From NCBI RefSeq assembly GCF_000020125.1, contig NC_010676.1, positions 2,914,001-2,978,000 on the forward strand: a stretch of DNA of 64,000 nucleotides. Reading direction: 5' to 3'. This document shows, piece after piece, positions 44,764-53,079 of this stretch. A model generated the notes under the pieces. That model was not told the origin of the DNA, searched no databases, and saw only the letters and a program-made list of their open reading frames with translations. Position 1 is the stretch's first letter. Each line of letters begins with the position of its first letter. This DNA is from Paraburkholderia phytofirmans PsJN. Its GTDB lineage: Bacteria > Pseudomonadota > Gammaproteobacteria > Burkholderiales > Burkholderiaceae. Position numbers and translations under genes: made by a program.

Positions 44764-44958
44764 GGCTGGTTGAACGAAGTAATCAGCAAAGCCGGCCATG
44801 GAGACAATCGAAAAGATCAGCGTACCCAAGCTTGCGTCGCTCTAGTCCTCAGGAACGTTTGCCCGGAGAAATGCAGCCGTGGTAGACGTCTTATTGGTGG
44901 ATTGCGAGCCGTGACTTCAGCGTCGAGTGTGCTTCAAAAGCGGACCCTGTTAAACAGC

Positions 44959-45909
44959 CTATGGCAATAGAAATGTTGAGATCGTCTTTTCGGCGGACTC
45001 AATACAACCTAGCGCGACAGGCAAGACAGGGTTCGCCGACGTATGGTTATAGAAGAGCTGCACGGTCTCCAGAAAGCGCGTGCCTTCTAGCGGCAGGATG
45101 GCGAGTTTCTCGCGATTCACGCCCTGCCGTGCGACCGCAAGCGGCATGAGCGCGAGGAAAGGATACGCGCCGATCATCGCCTCGTTTGCCTGCAACGAGA
45201 TGGACTGCACGCATCCATCGGGAAACTCGAGGCCGTGCTCGTGCATCCATTCCTGCAATGCGAGGAATGTGGGCGCTTCGCGTGGCGGCAGGATCCAGGG
45301 GAGTTCCACGAGGTCGGCGGCGCTGATTGTGCGGCGCGCCGCGAGTGGATGATCACGTCCACACACCACCACGATTGGATCATCCAGAACAGCATGTGAT
45401 GCGAACGCAGCCGCGTCCGCACGCGGCGGACCGGTGCGGCTCAGCACGAAGTCGAGCGCGCCGGCGCCGAGCATCGGAAAGAGCCGGTCGCTGGTGGCCT
45501 CAAAGAAGCTCACATTCACGTGCGGTGCGCGCTTTTTCAACTCGAGCACGAGTTGCGGCGCGAACACGGGCATCACCGTTGCCACCGCGCCGACAGACAC
45601 CTTGCCCGAAATGCCGCTCGTCAGCGCATCGACTTCGAAGCGCGCCTGTTCGAGTTGATGGAACACCTCGCGAGCGCGCTTCATCAGCGTCTCGCCGACA
45701 GGCGTGAAAAACAGCCGATTGCCGACGCGCCTCAGCACGGGCACGCCTAGCCCGGCTTCCAGTTCCGCGAGCTGCTTCGATACGGCGGGCTGCGTGACAT
45801 TGAGCTTTTCGGCGACGAGCCGGATTTGCCCAAGGCTGTCGAACATCGTGAGCAGGCGCAGGTGGCTGAGCTTCAGCCCCGCCTGAAAAAAGCGCTCGAT
45901 GGGATCCAT
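44959..45909 (-). CDS. LysR-type regulator of the sulfatase cassette
   Basis: 316 residues: winged helix KLSHLRLLTMFDSLGQIRLVAEKLNVTQPAVSKQLAELEAGLG, then the ligand domain from SGKVSVGAVATVMPV. The group is that of GbpR/CbbR-like LTTRs with a longer N-terminus. The gene is divergent from a sulfatase-MFS-oxidase operon, with a perfect T-N11-A dyad 28 bp from its start. The frame is open far upstream, but that part overlaps the sulfatase gene; the ATG before DPIERFFQAG is chosen. Confidence 0.92.
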   Translation of the reverse strand: MDPIERFFQAGLKLSHLRLLTMFDSLGQIRLVAEKLNVTQPAVSKQLAELEAGLGVPVLRRVGNRLFFTPVGETLMKRAREVFHQLEQARFEVDALTSGISGKVSVGAVATVMPVFAPQLVLELKKRAPHVNVSFFEATSDRLFPMLGAGALDFVLSRTGPPRADAAAFASHAVLDDPIVVVCGRDHPLAARRTISAADLVELPWILPPREAPTFLALQEWMHEHGLEFPDGCVQSISLQANEAMIGAYPFLALMPLAVARQGVNREKLAILPLEGTRFLETVQLFYNHTSANPVLPVALGCIESAEKTISTFLLP

Positions 45910-45936
45910 GTGTCGTAACCGATACGTGACGGGCGA

Positions 45937-45951
45937 ATAACCAATGGTTAT
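45937..45951. promoter_or_regulatory. LysR-type box ATAACCAATGGTTAT
   Basis: A 7-bp perfect dyad around one central base that contains T-N11-A, the LTTR recognition pattern. It lies between the LysR gene (28 bp) and the sulfatase gene (about 100 bp), placed to repress the former and activate the latter. Confidence 0.65.
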
Positions 45952-46050
45952 GCGCTTTACAAAAAATGTCAATTGCAAGTCATGCGCCCTTCGACCACCA
46001 TGGATTGCAGGAGACGCGGCACCGCAAGCACGGGCCGCACAGACAACGCA

Positions 46051-47481
46051 ATGAAACCCACGAACGTCCTCTTCATCCTGTCTGACGAGCACCAGCACAA
46101 CCTGATGGGCTGCGCCGGGCACCCGGTCATCAAGACGCCCTCGCTCGACGCGCTCGCGCAGCGCGGCACGCGCTTCGAGAACGCCTACACGCCGTCGCCG
46201 ATCTGCGTGCCGGCGCGGGCAAGCCTCGCGACGGGGCGCTATGTCCACGACATCCGCTGCTGGGACAACGCGATCGCCTACGACGGCAGCACGCCGGGCT
46301 GGGCGCAGCACCTGTCGGCGAGCGGCGTGCTGACGGAATCGATCGGCAAGCTGCACTACAAGTCGGACGCGTCGCCCGTCGGATTTCGCCGGCAGCAACA
46401 CGCGGTGCATATCCTCGATGGGATTGGCCAGGTGTGGGGGTCGGTGCGCAATCCGATGCCCGAAACCATGGGCCGCTCGCCGCTATACGACAAGATCGGC
46501 CCCGGCACGTCCGACTACAACCGCTTCGACATGCGCGTCGCCGATACGGCATGTGGCTGGCTCGGTGAGCATGCCGCCGACGACAAGCCCTGGGTGCTGT
46601 TCGTCGGGCTCGTCGCACCGCACTTTCCGCTCGTCGTGCCGCAGGATTTTCTCGATCTCTACGATCCACGCGAAATCGACCTGCCGCTACTGCATCCGTC
46701 GACGGGTTATGTACGGCATCCGTGGGTGGAGCGTCAGGCGCGGCATATGGATCACGATGCGGCGATCGGCAGCGACGAACGCAGGCGTCTTGCCGTCGCA
46801 TGCTATTACGCGCTGGTGTCGTTCCTCGACGCGCAAGTCGGCAAAGTGCTTGCCGCACTGCGGGCAAGCGGACTCGACGATTCGACGACGATCATCTACA
46901 GCAGCGATCACGGCGATAATCTCGGCAAGCGCGGCATGTGGAACAAGTGTCTGATGTACCGCGAATCGACAGGTGTGCCGATGATCGTCGCGGGTCCTGG
47001 CATTCCGGCGAGCAAGGTGAGTGAAACGCCTGTGTCGCTGATCGATATCCAGAACACGCTGCTCGAATGCACGGGCTGCGAAGCAGCGCTGATCGATGGT
47101 CCAGGAAAGTCTCTCGTCGAACTCGCGTGTGCGGAAGACGACGTCGGGCGTCTCGCGTTCAGCGAATATCACGCTGTCGGATCGGAAAGCGCAGCGTATA
47201 TGCTCGCGGATAGCCACTACAAGTATCACCATTATCTCGGCATGAAGCCGGAACTGTTCGATGTGAAGAACGACCCGGAAGAGATGCGCGATCTTGCGTC
47301 GCTGCCCGAATACGCCGACGTGCTCGCGCATTTCGAACGACAGCTTCGCGCGCTGCTCGATCCCGAAACCACCGATGCTGCCGCGAAAGCCGATCAGGAC
47401 AGACTGGTCCAAGCATTCGGCGGCAGGGAAGCGGCGCTGCGAACGGGCACACCCGCAGCGACGCCCGTGCCGGTTGAATAG
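46051..47481 (+). CDS. Sulfatase (type I, formylglycine-dependent)
   Basis: 476 residues of the alkaline-phosphatase-like fold. The metal-binding start is NVLFILSDEHQHNLMGCAGHPVIKTPSLD; the C-x-P/A-x-R modification motif is C52-V-P-A-R in SPICVPARASLATGRY, so C52 should become formylglycine. Further active-site residues are in GKLHYKSD and in IYSSDHGDNLGKRGMWNK. There is no signal peptide, so it acts in the cytosol after uptake. It resembles choline-sulfatase and arylsulfatase-like enzymes; phosphonate monoester hydrolysis is an alternative. First gene of a cassette with an MHS permease and an FAD oxidase. Confidence 0.92.
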   Translation: MKPTNVLFILSDEHQHNLMGCAGHPVIKTPSLDALAQRGTRFENAYTPSPICVPARASLATGRYVHDIRCWDNAIAYDGSTPGWAQHLSASGVLTESIGKLHYKSDASPVGFRRQQHAVHILDGIGQVWGSVRNPMPETMGRSPLYDKIGPGTSDYNRFDMRVADTACGWLGEHAADDKPWVLFVGLVAPHFPLVVPQDFLDLYDPREIDLPLLHPSTGYVRHPWVERQARHMDHDAAIGSDERRRLAVACYYALVSFLDAQVGKVLAALRASGLDDSTTIIYSSDHGDNLGKRGMWNKCLMYRESTGVPMIVAGPGIPASKVSETPVSLIDIQNTLLECTGCEAALIDGPGKSLVELACAEDDVGRLAFSEYHAVGSESAAYMLADSHYKYHHYLGMKPELFDVKNDPEEMRDLASLPEYADVLAHFERQLRALLDPETTDAAAKADQDRLVQAFGGREAALRTGTPAATPVPVE

Positions 47482-47533
47482 CACGCGTCACTTGCACGAA
47501 CACACAGACAAAAACGATGACGGAGACAATTCG

Positions 47534-48835
47534 ATGGCCTCAGCAGACCTCGCGGCGGTTCCACGCCAACCAGCGATAAAGCGGAAGTGGAAGACGGTGA
47601 TTCTCGCGAGCCTCGGCGGCTCGCTGGAGATTTACGACTTCATCATCTATGGCATATTCGCGCGCGAAATCGCCCGCCAGTTTTTTCCCGCTACCGATCC
47701 GCTCGCGTCGTTAATCAGTACGTTCAGCGTGTTCGCGATCGGTTATGTGTCGCGTCCTCTGGGCGGCATCGTGCTCAGCAGTCTCGGCGATCGCTACGGG
47801 CGGCGCGTGATCTTTCTCGTGTCCGTACTCGCGATGTCGGCGGCGACGATCGGTATCGGACTGATTCCGGGTTATGCATCGATCGGCGTATTGGCGCCCG
47901 TGCTTCTGGTGCTGCTGCGTCTCGCGCAAGGCTTCTTTCTGGCGGGCGAATTGCCGTGTTCGATTACCTATGTGGTCGAAGAGATCCCAGCGCGCGCGAG
48001 TCTGGTGAGCGGCCTGGTTATCTTATGCCTGAATTCCGGCGTGCTGACAGCGACGCTGATCAGCCTCGCTTTGCATGCGCTGCTGAGTGCTGCCGATGTG
48101 TTGGCCTATGGCTGGCGTATCGCGTTTATCTTCGGCGGCGTGATCGGCCTGGTGTCGTACTGGCTACGCACGTCGCTGGAAGAGTCGAATGAATATCAGC
48201 GGCTCAAGAGCCACAAGGTCAAGCGTCCATTCCGGAAAGTGCTGAGCGATTACCCGAAGCAGGTCGCGATCGGTGTCGGCGTCGCGGGAATCGTGAACGC
48301 GTCGAACAGTATTCTGTTCATCGTGCTGCCGTCGTATCTGACGACGGTCCTGCACTACGCGCCCACGGCAGTCAGCGCCGGGCAGAACCTCGGCATCGCG
48401 ACGATGTCGGCTTCGCTGCTGTTCTTTGCATGGCTTGGCGATTCAGTGCCTTCGCGCCATTGGCATCGTATCGGATCGCTTGTGATGCTGCTTGGCAGCT
48501 ATCCGCTTTATCGGCTCATTGCAGCACATGAGATCGATCCATTGTTTGCGTTCGTGGTGATTGGCGTTGTCGGCGGCTTTGTGAACGGCGCGTATGCGTA
48601 TCTGCTCGCAGATCTCTTTCCGACTAACGTGCGTTTCAGCGGCATCGCGCTATCGCTCAATCTTGCGACCGTGATCTTCACGGGTATTACGCCGCTGGTC
48701 ATCACGCAATTGCTGCATCACACGGGGGCATTGACGGCGCCCGGCATCTTCCTGACGGGCGTTGCTTTAATCGCGTTGATTGCAGGCCTGTTCGTTGGCC
48801 GCTTTGGCGGACAGTTAGAACGTGTGACGCAATGA
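47534..48835 (+). CDS. MFS transporter, MHS type, of the sulfatase cassette
   Basis: 433 residues, about twelve helices. Helix 1 has LGGSLEIYDFIIYGIFAREIARQFFP; the loop 2-3 motif is SRPLGGIVLSSLGDRYGRRVI; helix 4-5 has RLAQGFFLAGELPCSITYVVE. It belongs to the same metabolite:H+ symporter group as the permease near 11 kb but is not a close copy. It lies 52 bp after the sulfatase gene and its stop overlaps the oxidase start (ATGA). Probable role: import of the sulfate ester. The start is the ATG with GGAG about 8-10 nt upstream. Confidence 0.92.
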   Translation: MASADLAAVPRQPAIKRKWKTVILASLGGSLEIYDFIIYGIFAREIARQFFPATDPLASLISTFSVFAIGYVSRPLGGIVLSSLGDRYGRRVIFLVSVLAMSAATIGIGLIPGYASIGVLAPVLLVLLRLAQGFFLAGELPCSITYVVEEIPARASLVSGLVILCLNSGVLTATLISLALHALLSAADVLAYGWRIAFIFGGVIGLVSYWLRTSLEESNEYQRLKSHKVKRPFRKVLSDYPKQVAIGVGVAGIVNASNSILFIVLPSYLTTVLHYAPTAVSAGQNLGIATMSASLLFFAWLGDSVPSRHWHRIGSLVMLLGSYPLYRLIAAHEIDPLFAFVVIGVVGGFVNGAYAYLLADLFPTNVRFSGIALSLNLATVIFTGITPLVITQLLHHTGALTAPGIFLTGVALIALIAGLFVGRFGGQLERVTQ

Positions 48836-50247
48836 AATCGGGAGATAAGAACTACATGCATCGACACGATACCGACGCGCTTTATAACGCGCTTGTAGAA
48901 ATACTGGGTGCGGATTGCGTTTCACTCGACGCAGCCGTTGCCGAAGCGCACGCGGGCGACTGGAGCGACGCGCCGCGTATGCGGCCACGAATGACCTTGT
49001 TGCCACGCAATCCGGAAGATGTTGCACGCGCGTTGCGCGTGCTGGGTGAGCATCGACAAGCTGTCGTCGTGCAGGGCGGATTGACGGGGCTGGCAGGCGG
49101 CGCGACGCCGCAAGCGGGTGAAGTGGCGTTGTCGCTTGCGCGTGTCAATGCGATCGAATCATTCGACAGGATCGGCGGAACGCTCACTGTACAGGCCGGT
49201 GTACCGCTCGAACAGTTGCAGACGTTCGTCGAAGCGGAAGGATGGTTCTTTCCGCTCGATCTCGGCGCGCGCGGCACGTGCCAGATCGGCGGCAATGCGG
49301 CGACAAATGCGGGCGGCAACCGGGTAATCCGCTTCGGCACAATGCGCGATCTGATTCTCGGGCTCGAAGTCGCGCTGCCCGACGGCACGATGCTGTCGAT
49401 GATGAACCGCGTCACGAAGAATACGACGGGCATCGATCTCAAGCAGCTTTTTATCGGCTCCGAAGGCACACTGGGCGTCATCACGCGAATTGTGCTGAAG
49501 CTGGAGCCGAAGCCTTCGGCGGTGAATACGGCATTGTGCGCGGTCGCATCGTTCGACGACGCAACGCGCCTGCTGAAGTACCTGCGCGCACGGCTGGCGA
49601 ATCTCTCTTCATTCGAACTGATGTGGCAGGACTTCATGAGCGCGGCGATGGATATTGCGCATCTGAAGGCGCCGTTCGGCGACACGTATCCGGTGTACGT
49701 GCTGATCGAAACACTGGGTGAGTCCGATGATGACGACCGGCGCGCGCTCGAACATTCGCTAGAACGGATGCTCGACGACGGCATTGTTCAGGACGTAATC
49801 ATTGCGCAATCCATCGAACACGCAAAGCAGCTATGGGCTTACCGCGAGACGGTCGGCGAATTGCTGTCGAAACTCAAGCCTCACGCGGCGTTTGACATCG
49901 GCATACCGATGGATCGGATGAACGGCTTTGTTGAAGATGCGCGCGCGGCGTTGAACGAACGCTTCTCGCAGCAGGCCCATCTTTTCTTCGGCCATCTCGG
50001 CGATGGCAATCTGCATCTGCTATCCGGTCCGTATGCGGACGCTGCCGATTTGCTGAAAGTCGAAGAACTGATCTATGCGGCCGTCAACGATGTGCAAGGT
50101 TGTATTTCCGCGGAACATGGCATCGGTGTGATCAAGCAGCCGTTTTTGCATTACAGCCGCTCTGCACCCGAACTCGACCTTATGGGGAAGCTTAAGGCGT
50201 TGCTGGATCCGGCAGGGATTCTTAACGTTGGGCGCGTTACGAAGTGA
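48832..50247 (+). CDS. FAD-linked D-2-hydroxyacid oxidase/dehydrogenase (GlcD/D-LDH type)
   Basis: 471 residues. The FAD-binding part has VVVQGGLTGLAGGATPQAGEVALSL, a PCMH-type pattern, followed by GARGTCQIGGNAATNAGG and LKQLFIGSEGTLGVITRIVLKLEPKP. The C-terminal FAD-oxidase domain ends with HLFFGHLGDGNLHLL, CISAEHGIGVIKQPFL and LDPAGILNVGRV, which carry the metal-binding His residues of D-lactate and D-2-hydroxyglutarate dehydrogenases. It should turn a D-2-hydroxyacid into a 2-oxoacid. ATG overlaps the permease stop. A sulfated hydroxyacid would explain its place with a sulfatase. Confidence 0.93.
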   Translation: MKSGDKNYMHRHDTDALYNALVEILGADCVSLDAAVAEAHAGDWSDAPRMRPRMTLLPRNPEDVARALRVLGEHRQAVVVQGGLTGLAGGATPQAGEVALSLARVNAIESFDRIGGTLTVQAGVPLEQLQTFVEAEGWFFPLDLGARGTCQIGGNAATNAGGNRVIRFGTMRDLILGLEVALPDGTMLSMMNRVTKNTTGIDLKQLFIGSEGTLGVITRIVLKLEPKPSAVNTALCAVASFDDATRLLKYLRARLANLSSFELMWQDFMSAAMDIAHLKAPFGDTYPVYVLIETLGESDDDDRRALEHSLERMLDDGIVQDVIIAQSIEHAKQLWAYRETVGELLSKLKPHAAFDIGIPMDRMNGFVEDARAALNERFSQQAHLFFGHLGDGNLHLLSGPYADAADLLKVEELIYAAVNDVQGCISAEHGIGVIKQPFLHYSRSAPELDLMGKLKALLDPAGILNVGRVTK

Positions 50248-50288
50248 CTTCTGGAAGGCATGCTGACGTCTTGACAACTGGATTACTG

Positions 50289-50318
50289 AACGTCTCCTTC
50301 GCCTGAAAAAGAGACGTT
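50289..50318 (+). terminator. Hairpin downstream of the sulfatase cassette
   Basis: AACGTCTC and GAGACGTT form a perfect 8-bp stem around a 14-nt loop, 41 bp past the oxidase stop. No U-tract follows, so it is a weak candidate. Confidence 0.35.
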
Positions 50319-50462
50319 AAAACAGCCAGGCGTCGAGCGACCGAGACGGTTTGTATGTGTGCGTTGCCGCTCGGCCAGGAGTCGCCATCGCCGTGACGGC
50401 TCCCGACGTCGCGAAGGCGTTTGTAGCGCGACAACGCATTCATGAGACGGACGTTCAAGCCC

Positions 50463-50834
50463 TCAACGGGCCAAGTAGAAATCCAAAGGGATAAGCTCGA
50501 CGGCCCATCCGCCTTCTTCGCCAAGCGTGGCGGCCGGGTGCATGGACGCGAGGCGCAACGCCTCGTCGAGGCTATCCGCCTCGATGACGAACAGGCCGCC
50601 CACCACTTCCTTCGCCTCGGTGTACGGTCCATCGGAGACGTGTGTCTTGCCGCCGCGCGGGCGAAGCGTCCGCCACGTGTCCAGATCACCAAGCGACGCG
50701 GAAATCAGAACCTTGCCGGTAGCCCGCATTTTCTCGTCCAACGCGGGGCATTGGCTTACCAATGCCTTGACGTCGTCTGGTGCCATGGCGGCGAATTGTT
50801 CAGGAGTGAAGTAGGCCAAGCCGAGGTATTTCAT
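50463..50834 (-). CDS. YciI/DGPF-family protein
   Basis: 123 residues of the YCII-related (DGPF) ferredoxin-like fold: MKYLGLAYFTPEQFAAM, VLISASLGDLDTWRTLRPRGGKTHVSDGPYTEAKEVVGGLFVIEADSLDEALRLAS, HPAATLGEEGGWAVELIPLD (read in segments). The DGPF motif reads DGPY. Function is unknown; in some genomes these proteins sit beside ECF sigma factor genes, but none is here. Confidence 0.92.
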   Translation of the reverse strand: MKYLGLAYFTPEQFAAMAPDDVKALVSQCPALDEKMRATGKVLISASLGDLDTWRTLRPRGGKTHVSDGPYTEAKEVVGGLFVIEADSLDEALRLASMHPAATLGEEGGWAVELIPLDFYLAR

Positions 50835-51106
50835 AGTAGGTCCGTGTGGTGGGGGATACCCTGACGACGAATCTGATGGTCGAAAATCGACAGTCTTCCG
50901 GAAAAGATTTTAGTGGGTCTCGCCCGCCTGCTCGCTTTGAACCGCGTGGTGCCCCGTCTGCCGAGGTCCGTGCCGCTTATGCGGGCGGCGTGAGGGCGTA
51001 TTCGGCCACAAGGAGACACCCGGAAGCCTCCGATGATCGACTGTTAGCGAGCGATGAACCGTCACCCATCGACACGCGGCAAACGCATGGTTGACATGCT
51101 GCGGCA

Positions 51107-52006
51107 TCATCCAGCGCGTGTCACGTCGACGCTGTCGCTAAACTCGTCCAGCAAGAAATTGATGAAGGCGCGGGCCGCCGTCCGGGTCGCGCGGCCGAGG
51201 GGGAAATAGGCATGCACCTTGGTGCCGACCATCGACCAGTCGGTGAGGATCGGCACGAGCGATCCTTCCTCGAGTTCCTCGCGGCAGGCCCAGTATCCTA
51301 ACGAGGTTATACCCAAGCCAGCCTTCACGGCTGCAACCGCGCCCTCGTTGTCGCTGAACGATATATTGGGCTCTATCGGCACATTGCTGGTTATCCCCTT
51401 GCGCGTGAACGTCCAGGCGGTGCTGACAGTGGCCGCGGGTCCATAGACGATCCGGTGACCGACGAGCGCGTCCGGAGACAGGGGCGTGCCGCATCGGGCG
51501 AGATATGCAGGGGAGGCGACGATCATCCGTGCGTAGCTGGTGAGCAGACGCGCCGTCGCATTGGAGTCCGGCAGGGTTCCTATCCGGATGGCGACATCGA
51601 CCGCGTCCCGGACTAGGTCCTGGCGACGGTCGTCGAGCACCACGTCGATCCGCAGCAGCGGATGACGTTCAGCAAAACGGGGAAGCCGGGGGATGACCTC
51701 GCGCACGCCGGCACTGGTCGGCATCCCGACGCGCAGCGTTCCGCGAAGTTCGTCCTGCCGGACACTCTGTCCGGCATCGTCAAGCTGGTCGAGCACGGCC
51801 TCGACGCGGATGAGATAGTCGGCGCCTGCCTCCGTCGGAATAACGGCGCGCGTCGTCCTCGCCAATAGAAGCGTACCCAACTCGGCCTCGATGTCCGAAA
51901 CAGCGCGCGAGGCCTGCGATTGCGAGATCGACAGTTCGCGCGCGGCGGCGGAAAAACTTTGCAGTCGAGCGACCCGGCAGAAAATCCGCAACGCGTTGAT
52001 GTCCAT
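51107..52006 (-). CDS. LysR-type regulator of the monooxygenase cluster
   Basis: 299 residues: DNA-binding part MDINALRIFCRVARLQSFSAA to SQSQASRAVSDIEAELG, then ligand domain (GTLRVGMPTSAGV onward) of the group that includes many single-target LTTRs such as DmlR/AaeR-like. Divergent from the hydrolase-monooxygenase cluster, with a dyad in the intergenic region. Two ATG codons stand side by side; the second gives 6-nt spacing from GGAGG and is chosen. Confidence 0.92.
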   Translation of the reverse strand: MDINALRIFCRVARLQSFSAAARELSISQSQASRAVSDIEAELGTLLLARTTRAVIPTEAGADYLIRVEAVLDQLDDAGQSVRQDELRGTLRVGMPTSAGVREVIPRLPRFAERHPLLRIDVVLDDRRQDLVRDAVDVAIRIGTLPDSNATARLLTSYARMIVASPAYLARCGTPLSPDALVGHRIVYGPAATVSTAWTFTRKGITSNVPIEPNISFSDNEGAVAAVKAGLGITSLGYWACREELEEGSLVPILTDWSMVGTKVHAYFPLGRATRTAARAFINFLLDEFSDSVDVTRAG

Positions 52007-52033
52007 CATTTTCCTCCGGGCGTCTGATGTTCT

Positions 52034-52056
52034 ATCTATGCACATTCCGGATAGAT
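52034..52056. promoter_or_regulatory. LysR-type box ATCTAT-N11-ATAGAT
   Basis: A perfect 6-bp dyad spaced by 11 bp, including T-N11-A, 28 bp upstream of the LysR start and about 130 bp before the hydrolase start. A good candidate for the site bound by the adjacent LysR protein. Confidence 0.55.
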
Positions 52057-52186
52057 CATAACCTCGTTTCATGGCTAGTGTCTGGCGTGGCCGCCCTCTA
52101 TATTGACACCGTAGCAGCACGAAACCGTCAATTCCGACAGGCCGTCACCTTCCTGGCTGGCTCGTCGGAGCACAGAGGATTAAACC

Positions 52187-53023
52187 ATGAACAGCATCAG
52201 TCACGATACAGCACCGACCCAATTCGTCGAGGCCAACGGCATCCGCTTCGCCTACCGCCGGTTCGGCAAACAGGGTGGTTTGCCGCTTGTCTTCAATCAG
52301 CATTACACCGGCACCCTGGACCACTGGGATCCGGCAGTGACCGATGGTTTTGCAAAGGATCGCGAAGTGATCCTGTTCAACAATGCCGGCGTCTCCAGTT
52401 CTTCAGGCGAAACTCCGACGAGTTTCCAGGAGATGGGTGCCAATGCGATCGCCTTCATTCGCGCGCTGGGTCTGACGCAGGTCGACGTGCTTGGCATTTC
52501 GATTGGGGGCTTCGTGGCGCAGGAGATTGCGCTGCAGGGCGGTAACCTTGTCCGCAAGGTCATCCTCGTCGGCACCGGGCATCGTTCGCAGGACATGTCG
52601 GAAAGCCGCTCTGCGGAAATCTTCGCCGGCAGCTATGACCCGCCCGAACATCTGTGGCTTTCTGTTCATTTCGGACCGTCCGAAGCCAGCCAGAAGGCCG
52701 GCCTTGCCTTTCTCGAGCGCAAGCTGCGCCGTCAGGATCGCGATCCGCAAGTAAGCGCACAAACCCTTGCCGCCCAGGGCGAGGCGATCGGCAAATGGCA
52801 TGTGCCGAACGATAGCGCGTTGGAGTATCTGAAAGGGATCCGGCAGCCCGTGTTGATCGTCCAAGGCAGCAACGACGTCATTATTCCGACAAGGCATTCG
52901 TTCACGCTCCAGCAGCATCTGCCGAACGCGCAGCTGATCGTCTATCCGGACTCCAATCACGGCTCGATTTATCAGTATCCGGAGTTGTTCGTCGCCAATG
53001 CGACGACCTTCCTCGACGCCTGA
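52187..53023 (+). CDS. Alpha/beta hydrolase
   Basis: 278 residues, single-domain alpha/beta hydrolase. NGIRFAYRRFGKQGGLPLVFNQHYTGTLDHWDP opens the fold; nucleophile S105 lies in VLGISIGGFVAQEIAL; the acid is probably in IVQGSNDVIIP; H258 is in YPDSNHGS. No signal peptide. This type resembles proline-iminopeptidase-like or haloperoxidase-like hydrolases. First gene of a plus-strand cluster with a flavin monooxygenase. Preceded by a weak GGA site (gaggattaaaccATG). Confidence 0.88.
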   Translation: MNSISHDTAPTQFVEANGIRFAYRRFGKQGGLPLVFNQHYTGTLDHWDPAVTDGFAKDREVILFNNAGVSSSSGETPTSFQEMGANAIAFIRALGLTQVDVLGISIGGFVAQEIALQGGNLVRKVILVGTGHRSQDMSESRSAEIFAGSYDPPEHLWLSVHFGPSEASQKAGLAFLERKLRRQDRDPQVSAQTLAAQGEAIGKWHVPNDSALEYLKGIRQPVLIVQGSNDVIIPTRHSFTLQQHLPNAQLIVYPDSNHGSIYQYPELFVANATTFLDA

Positions 53024-53079
53024 AACCCGCCGCTGACTCGTCAATCGAGCCAGCGGCACCTGACGCGACGGAACGACAG

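Noticed and set aside
50846..51106. Short frames between the YciI and LysR genes
   Set aside because: Arg/Pro/His-rich translations without ribosome sites; treated as intergenic.
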